The notes under the pieces are model-generated. The model did not search any database. It saw only the letters and a list, made by a program, of their open reading frames with translations, and was not told where the DNA came from. Shown one piece after another: positions 13,846 through 17,074 of a stretch of DNA of 17,074 bases; within the stretch, counting starts at the first letter, position 1, and every line of letters begins with the position of its first letter. Source of the stretch: Candidatus Omnitrophota bacterium (GTDB lineage Bacteria > Omnitrophota > Gorgyraeia > JAFGHF01); the NCBI GenBank assembly GCA_024543015.1, contig JAMXCY010000005.1:1-17074 (forward strand), given 5' to 3'. The position numbers were made by a program, and so were the translations under genes.

Positions 13846-14352
13846 ATTTTCAAGGGCATCAGAGTCAATAACAGAATCAGGGCGGAGAAGATCCGGCTGA
13901 TCGGGGAAAATGGTGAGCAGTTAGGGGTTGTTTCGTCTGCAGAAGCCCTGCAGCGCGCCCAAGCAAGCAGTTTAGATTTAGTGGAAGTTGCCCCTCAGGT
14001 CAAGCCGCCAGTTTGCCGCATCATGGATTACAGTAAATATAAGTACGACCAGGAGAAAAAGAGAAAACTGGCTAAGAAACATCAGAAAAAGATGCGGCTT
14101 AAAGAAATAAAGATCAGGCCAAAGATCGAAGAGCACGATTATCAGGTTAAGCGACGCAACCTTGAGCGCTTTTTGAGTCGGGGAGATAAGGTTAAAGTTA
14201 CACTGGCATTTCGTGGCCGGGAAATGGCCCATCAGGAACTGGGCCGGCGCATCTTGGACAGGTTCGTTAAAGATACAGCCAATATTGGTCAAGTGGAAAA
14301 AGGGCCGGTAACCGAAGGCCGCTTTATCAACCTGATCCTCGGACCGAAATAA
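13846..14352 (+). CDS. infC: Translation initiation factor IF-3, ATT start codon
   Basis: This 168-aa IF-3 begins (I/M)FKGIRVNNRIRAEKIRLIGE and contains the N-domain 'SSLDLVEVAPQVKPPVCRIM', DYSKYKYDQEK, a lysine-rich linker and the C-domain 'EIKIRPKIEEHDYQVKRRNL' to 'EGRFINLILGPK'. IF-3 binds the 30S subunit and rejects non-standard start codons. No ATG, GTG or TTG is available at the right place; an in-frame TGA lies at 13837. ATT at 13846 lies 6 nt after GGAGGTGA (13832-13839), a near-perfect Shine-Dalgarno. An AUU start is the known autoregulatory device of infC. The first ATG (14023, in CRIMDY) would cut away the N-domain. Confidence 0.95.
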   Translation: MFKGIRVNNRIRAEKIRLIGENGEQLGVVSSAEALQRAQASSLDLVEVAPQVKPPVCRIMDYSKYKYDQEKKRKLAKKHQKKMRLKEIKIRPKIEEHDYQVKRRNLERFLSRGDKVKVTLAFRGREMAHQELGRRILDRFVKDTANIGQVEKGPVTEGRFINLILGPK

Positions 14353-14356
14353 ATTT

Positions 14357-14413
14357 GTTCATAGTTCGTAATTCATAGTTTTGTCTACGAACTCCGAACT
14401 CATAACTATAAAC
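14357..14413 (+). promoter_or_regulatory. Large imperfect inverted repeat in the rpmI leader
   Basis: The 77-bp infC-rpmI gap is built of related short words. GTTCATAGTT (14357-14366) is mirrored by AACTATAAAC (14404-14413) with one mismatch, and inside it AGTTCGTA (14363-14370) is perfectly mirrored by TACGAACT (14386-14393). The two pairings overlap, so they are mutually exclusive alternatives. There is no T-run, so it does not look like a terminator. It could be an L20-type autoregulatory leader or a short dispersed repeat; the sequence alone does not decide. Confidence 0.5.
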
Positions 14414-14429
14414 TAAAAAAGAGGTTTTT

Positions 14430-14624
14430 ATGCCCAAAATTAAGACTAAGAAAGCCGTAGCCAAGAGATTTAAGATTACCAAAACAGGCAAGATTAAAAG
14501 ACTAAAGGCCTGCCGAGGCCACCTGCTGGGTAAAAAATCCAGTAAAAGAAAAAGGTTTCTGAGAAGAGGAGCTTTAGTTTCTAAGTCAGATAAAAAAGCA
14601 ATCAGAACGGTATTACCATATTAA
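14430..14624 (+). CDS. rpmI: 50S ribosomal protein L35
   Basis: This 64-aa basic protein starts MPKIKTKKAVAKRFKITKTG and contains the L35 blocks 'KIKRLKACRGHLLGKKSSKR' and 'RRGALVSKSDKKAIRTVLPY'. Length and sequence are canonical. AAGAGG lies 6 nt before the ATG. It is the first of the rpmI-rplT pair, after infC, as in most bacteria. Confidence 0.96.
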   Translation: MPKIKTKKAVAKRFKITKTGKIKRLKACRGHLLGKKSSKRKRFLRRGALVSKSDKKAIRTVLPY

Positions 14625-14636
14625 GAAGGAGATGAA

Positions 14637-14987
14637 ATGACACGAGTTAAATATGCACCGGCGAGAAAAAAGAAGAAAAAGAAGCTTTTTAAACGAGTCA
14701 AAGGAGCGCGGGGAGGACGCAGCCGGCTTCTGCGTACAGCGAAAGAAACGCTGCGCCGTAGTCTCGCCTATAGTTATCGAGACAGAAAAACCAAAAAGAG
14801 GCTCATCCGCAGGCTCTGGATTACGCGAATAAACGCCGCTCTTTCAGAAAAAGGTTTTTCCTATAATAAGTTTATCGCCGGATTAAAAAAGGCCAAGATT
14901 AACCTAGATCGCAAGACCCTGGCCGATTTGGCGGTGAACGATAAGGCCACCTTTAACTACATCGTTGAGAATGTAATGAAAAAATGA
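14637..14987 (+). CDS. rplT: 50S ribosomal protein L20
   Basis: This 116-aa protein matches L20: 'MTRVKYAPARKKKKKK', 'VKGARGGRSRLLRTAKE', 'RDRKTKKRLIRRLWITRINA' and 'YNKFIAGLKKAKINLDRKTL'. L20 is needed early in large-subunit assembly and in well-studied bacteria represses the infC-rpmI-rplT operon by binding a leader RNA. AAGAAGGAGATGA precedes the ATG. pheS/pheT, which often follow, are absent; a potassium operon follows instead. Confidence 0.96.
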   Translation: MTRVKYAPARKKKKKKLFKRVKGARGGRSRLLRTAKETLRRSLAYSYRDRKTKKRLIRRLWITRINAALSEKGFSYNKFIAGLKKAKINLDRKTLADLAVNDKATFNYIVENVMKK

Positions 14988-15026
14988 ATAGCTTTTTAGT
15001 AGAGGTAATTTAACGATGGAGAAAAA

Positions 15027-15677
15027 ATGTACATAATCATCGTCGGTTGCGGCAGAGTGGGCAGTGAGTTAGCCAAACTTTTAGCCGAAGCAGGACATAA
15101 TATAGTGGTAATCGATAAAGGCGCCGCTGCCTTTAAGCAATTGGGTTCGGACTTTAATGGCCTGACTATCACCGGCGACGGCTTTGATGTAGATTTACTC
15201 AAAGAGGCCGGCATCGAACAGGCCGATGTCTTCTGCACTGTCACCGACAACGACAACGCCAACATTATGTCCGGGCAAGTAGCCAGAAAGATTTTTCACA
15301 TCCCCAAAGTAATCACCCGGATTAACGATGCCCAATATGCGCATGTTTATCAAGAATTAGGCATTGACGTAGTTAGCGGCACCTTGCTTTTAGCCTCAAC
15401 GATTAGAAATAAGATTGTCGAAAGAAAATTCAGCACTTTTCTTCTAGAAGATAAACGTTTGAATACGATAGAAATAGAGGTCAACGCCGCCATTGCCGGT
15501 AAAACAGTAGAAGAATTAAATTTACCCGGGGCATTTTTAGTAATAGCTGTTCTCAAAAAGAAAAAAGAACTGATTATCCCCCACCCAACAGATATAGTAG
15601 GAGCGGGAGACCGTTTGATTGGGGTGGTGAAGACAGAAAGTTTAAGCAAAGTAAAAAAACACTTAGGGCTTAAATAG
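15027..15677 (+). CDS. trkA: TrkA-type potassium uptake regulator, single RCK (first copy)
   Basis: This 216-aa cytoplasmic protein has one RCK unit. The Rossmann nucleotide-binding motif is GCGRVG (7-12), with an acidic Asp30 ending strand 2 (VVIDK) for NAD(H)/nucleotide ribose. 'GDGFDVDLLKEAGIEQADVF' and 'TDNDNANIMSG' follow, and a C-terminal RCK_C domain (about 135-216) includes 'GKTVEELNLPGAFLVIAVLK'. It would gate the TrkH channel from the cytoplasmic side. E. coli TrkA carries two such units in one chain; here the second is a separate gene. A GGAG lies 5 nt before the ATG. It begins 39 nt after rplT with no clear promoter of its own. Confidence 0.92.
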   Translation: MYIIIVGCGRVGSELAKLLAEAGHNIVVIDKGAAAFKQLGSDFNGLTITGDGFDVDLLKEAGIEQADVFCTVTDNDNANIMSGQVARKIFHIPKVITRINDAQYAHVYQELGIDVVSGTLLLASTIRNKIVERKFSTFLLEDKRLNTIEIEVNAAIAGKTVEELNLPGAFLVIAVLKKKKELIIPHPTDIVGAGDRLIGVVKTESLSKVKKHLGLK

Positions 15678-15692
15678 TAAGGAAGGCCAAAA

Positions 15693-16367
15693 ATGTACAT
15701 AGTGATAGTCGGAGGGGGCAGGGTTGGTTTTTATCTAGCAAAAGAACTTACTCAAGGGCACCACACGGTGAGTTTAATTGAAAAAGACGCAGAGACTTGC
15801 GAAGAGATTGCTAAAGAATTAGATAATGTTTTGTTGATTCACGGAGATGGTTGCAATACCCGCTACCTAAGTGATGCCGGCATAGACCGTGCTGATGTGG
15901 TAGCAGCGGTAACCGGAAGCGACGAGGTTAATTTAATGGCTTGCCAGCTGGCCAAGCAATCCTCCAAAGTCAAGCGTACCGTAGCCCGAGTCAACGACCC
16001 TAAAAATACTCATACTTTTAATGAGATCGGCGTGGATGTGGCCGTAAATTCTACCTCAATTATCGCCAAGATTATCGAAGAAGAAGTTTCCTTAGAAGAT
16101 TTAGTTACCCTGATGACCTTTAAGCGCGGCAAATTAGCCTTAGTCAGGGTAGATTTAACCAGTGAATCTCCTTGCGTAAATAAACAGGTAATGGATATAA
16201 AACTACCGCAAGCCTCGGTCTTAGTTTCCATTATTAGGGGTGAAGATGTGATTATACCCCGCGGAGAAACCATTCTTCAAGCCAAAGATGATCTTATTGC
16301 ACTCACTGCTATCCAAAATGAGCAAGAATTGTTAGATGTCTTAATTGGCAAGGTCAATAAAACATGA
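15693..16367 (+). CDS. trkA: TrkA-type potassium uptake regulator, single RCK (second copy)
   Basis: This 224-aa protein parallels its neighbour: GGGRVG at 7-12, Glu30 in place of Asp30, 'GDGCNTRYLSDAGIDRADVV' then 'AAVTGSDEVNLMACQLAKQS', and an RCK_C domain from about 137. The Asp-to-Glu change and the many differences from the first copy show an old duplication. The two may form hetero-oligomers equal to a two-RCK TrkA. AAGGAAGG precedes the ATG, 15 nt after the first copy. The stop overlaps the next small gene as ATGA. Confidence 0.92.
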   Translation: MYIVIVGGGRVGFYLAKELTQGHHTVSLIEKDAETCEEIAKELDNVLLIHGDGCNTRYLSDAGIDRADVVAAVTGSDEVNLMACQLAKQSSKVKRTVARVNDPKNTHTFNEIGVDVAVNSTSIIAKIIEEEVSLEDLVTLMTFKRGKLALVRVDLTSESPCVNKQVMDIKLPQASVLVSIIRGEDVIIPRGETILQAKDDLIALTAIQNEQELLDVLIGKVNKT

Positions 16368-16486
16368 AAGCAGCATTTACAAAATTCTGGAAGACATCTT
16401 TAGGCATTGCTACAGAAATCGCCATGACTCTGGTTATTATAGCCGTAGCCTATGGTCTCTCTTGGTTGATTAACAGGGGAATATAA
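16364..16486 (+). CDS. Unrecognised 40-aa single-helix membrane protein in the trk operon
   Basis: I do not recognise this protein. It has a basic N-terminus, MKAAFTKFWKTSLG, one hydrophobic segment from about residue 14 to 36 with Glu19 inside it, and the end LSWLINRGI. The positive N-terminus suggests N-in topology, with the short tail outside. Its ATG overlaps the trkA stop by 4 nt, and its stop TAA shares a base with the trkH ATG (TAATG), so the three genes are probably co-translated. That tight coupling argues it is real and that it acts with TrkH, perhaps as a small accessory subunit in the manner of KdpF; this is inference. No clear Shine-Dalgarno is visible. Confidence 0.7.
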   Translation: MKAAFTKFWKTSLGIATEIAMTLVIIAVAYGLSWLINRGI

Positions 16487-17074
16487 TGATTGTTCGTCCG
16501 CAACTACAAGACTTCAAGATTATCGGACTTTACAGCGGCAGGATGATTTTTGGTTTGGGCCTGTTAATGTTGATTCCGCTTCTGGTAGCCTTATGTTTTA
16601 GCGAAACAGCCGCGCTTTTAGATTTTGTAATCGGGGCCTCTTCTTGCTTGATCGCCGGGGTTGTTCTAATGCTCGTTTGTTTTACCCGCAAGGAGTTAAC
16701 CTGGAAACACGGGATGGTGGTAGTAGCTTTATCGTGGCTATTGGCGATGTTTTTTGGGGCAATTCCCCTGCATTTAAGCAAGCACTGGCTAAGTTACTTA
16801 GATGCCTGCTTTGATGCCATGAGCGGATTTGCCACTACAGGTCTTGCCTTAGTGCAGGATTTGGATCATCTCTCTTTTGCCCACAATATGTGGCGCCATT
16901 TGATGATGTATATCGGTGGGCAGGGAATAATGATTATTGCCCTGACCTTTCTGGTACGCGGGGCAACAAGCGCTTTACCGATTTACCTTGGCGAGGCCAG
17001 AGAAGAAAAGGTCTTGCCCAATGTGGTCCAGACTGCGCGGTTTATTTGGTTGGTCAGTTTGGTTTATCTTTTAA
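16486..17074 (+). CDS. trkH: TrkH-type potassium transporter, N-terminal part (cut by window edge)
   Basis: The first 196 codons of a TrkH/KtrB-type K+ translocating subunit are visible; it runs past the window end. It starts MIVRPQLQDFKIIGLYSGRM. Hydrophobic segments lie at about 16-38, 43-66 and 77-97. The first pore loop and filter is 'FDAMSGFATTGLALV' (109-123), matching the T-T-G filter of the family, followed by MWRHLMMYIGGQGIIMIIAL (135-154), the usual post-filter helix. K+ passes along four such repeats and the cytoplasmic RCK proteins encoded upstream gate it. The start overlaps the small membrane gene by one base. Confidence 0.93.
   Translation, partial: MIVRPQLQDFKIIGLYSGRMIFGLGLLMLIPLLVALCFSETAALLDFVIGASSCLIAGVVLMLVCFTRKELTWKHGMVVVALSWLLAMFFGAIPLHLSKHWLSYLDACFDAMSGFATTGLALVQDLDHLSFAHNMWRHLMMYIGGQGIMIIALTFLVRGATSALPIYLGEAREEKVLPNVVQTARFIWLVSLVYLL

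Noticed and set aside
13981..14352. infC starting at a GTG at 13981
   Set aside because: It would remove most of the IF-3 N-domain, which is clearly encoded from 13846.

Overview
The window is a bacterial chromosomal origin region followed by a long run of housekeeping genes. No phage, transposon or CRISPR structure was seen. The organism is probably an uncultivated Gram-negative-type lineage of the PVC/Omnitrophota kind. I infer this from the Planctomycetes/Omnitrophota-style pseudopilin (prepilin signal, 'CANNLRQIG' block, 'NVLYVGGH' tail), a long YidC with a large periplasmic domain, and the mix of conserved operons. The assignment is an inference, not a proof.

Layout. Positions 1-1827 (minus strand) hold dnaN (cut by the window edge) and dnaA. 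The 187-bp gap between them looks like the replication origin: DnaA boxes, an 11-bp inverted repeat, a run of DnaA-trio triplets and an AT-rich stretch. Positions 1828-2015 hold back-to-back promoters for dnaA (leftward) and rpmH (rightward), with more DnaA boxes in the dnaA leader. Positions 2016-4771 carry rpmH-rnpA-yidD-yidC and a tiny gene encoding only the N-terminal domain of Jag. Positions 4772-6562 carry a strong promoter, four tandem parS-like sites, parA and parB. Positions 6669-10098 carry ndk, then yicC-gmk-rpoZ and separate coaC and coaB genes. Positions 10124-10660 carry a pseudopilin gene with its own promoter and terminator. Positions 10662-10920 carry tRNA-Cys, tRNA-Leu and tRNA-Val. 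Positions 11037-14987 carry a CpaF/TadA-type secretion ATPase overlapping a TGS-less thrS, then infC (ATT start), rpmI and rplT. Positions 15027-17074 carry a potassium-uptake operon: two single-RCK TrkA paralogues, an undescribed 40-residue one-helix membrane protein, and trkH (cut by the edge).

How they work together. The left third is an origin-proximal module: DnaA/DnaN initiate and support replication, ParA/ParB with the adjacent parS array segregate the origin, and RnpA/L34/YidD/YidC serve tRNA maturation, ribosome assembly and membrane insertion. The middle is nucleotide, transcription and coenzyme A metabolism plus translation. The right end is K+ uptake.

The most notable points are: the four-fold 15-bp-period parS array lying between the parA promoter and a parA start codon with no Shine-Dalgarno; a textbook DnaA-trio element; a tRNA-Cys with coordinated loss of elbow nucleotides (no GG in the D-loop and G at position 55); a stand-alone Jag_N protein; a 59-nt parA/parB overlap; an RnpA with an eroded RNR motif; and the coupled small membrane protein between trkA and trkH. 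Intergenic gaps not listed as features hold nothing else I can recognise.
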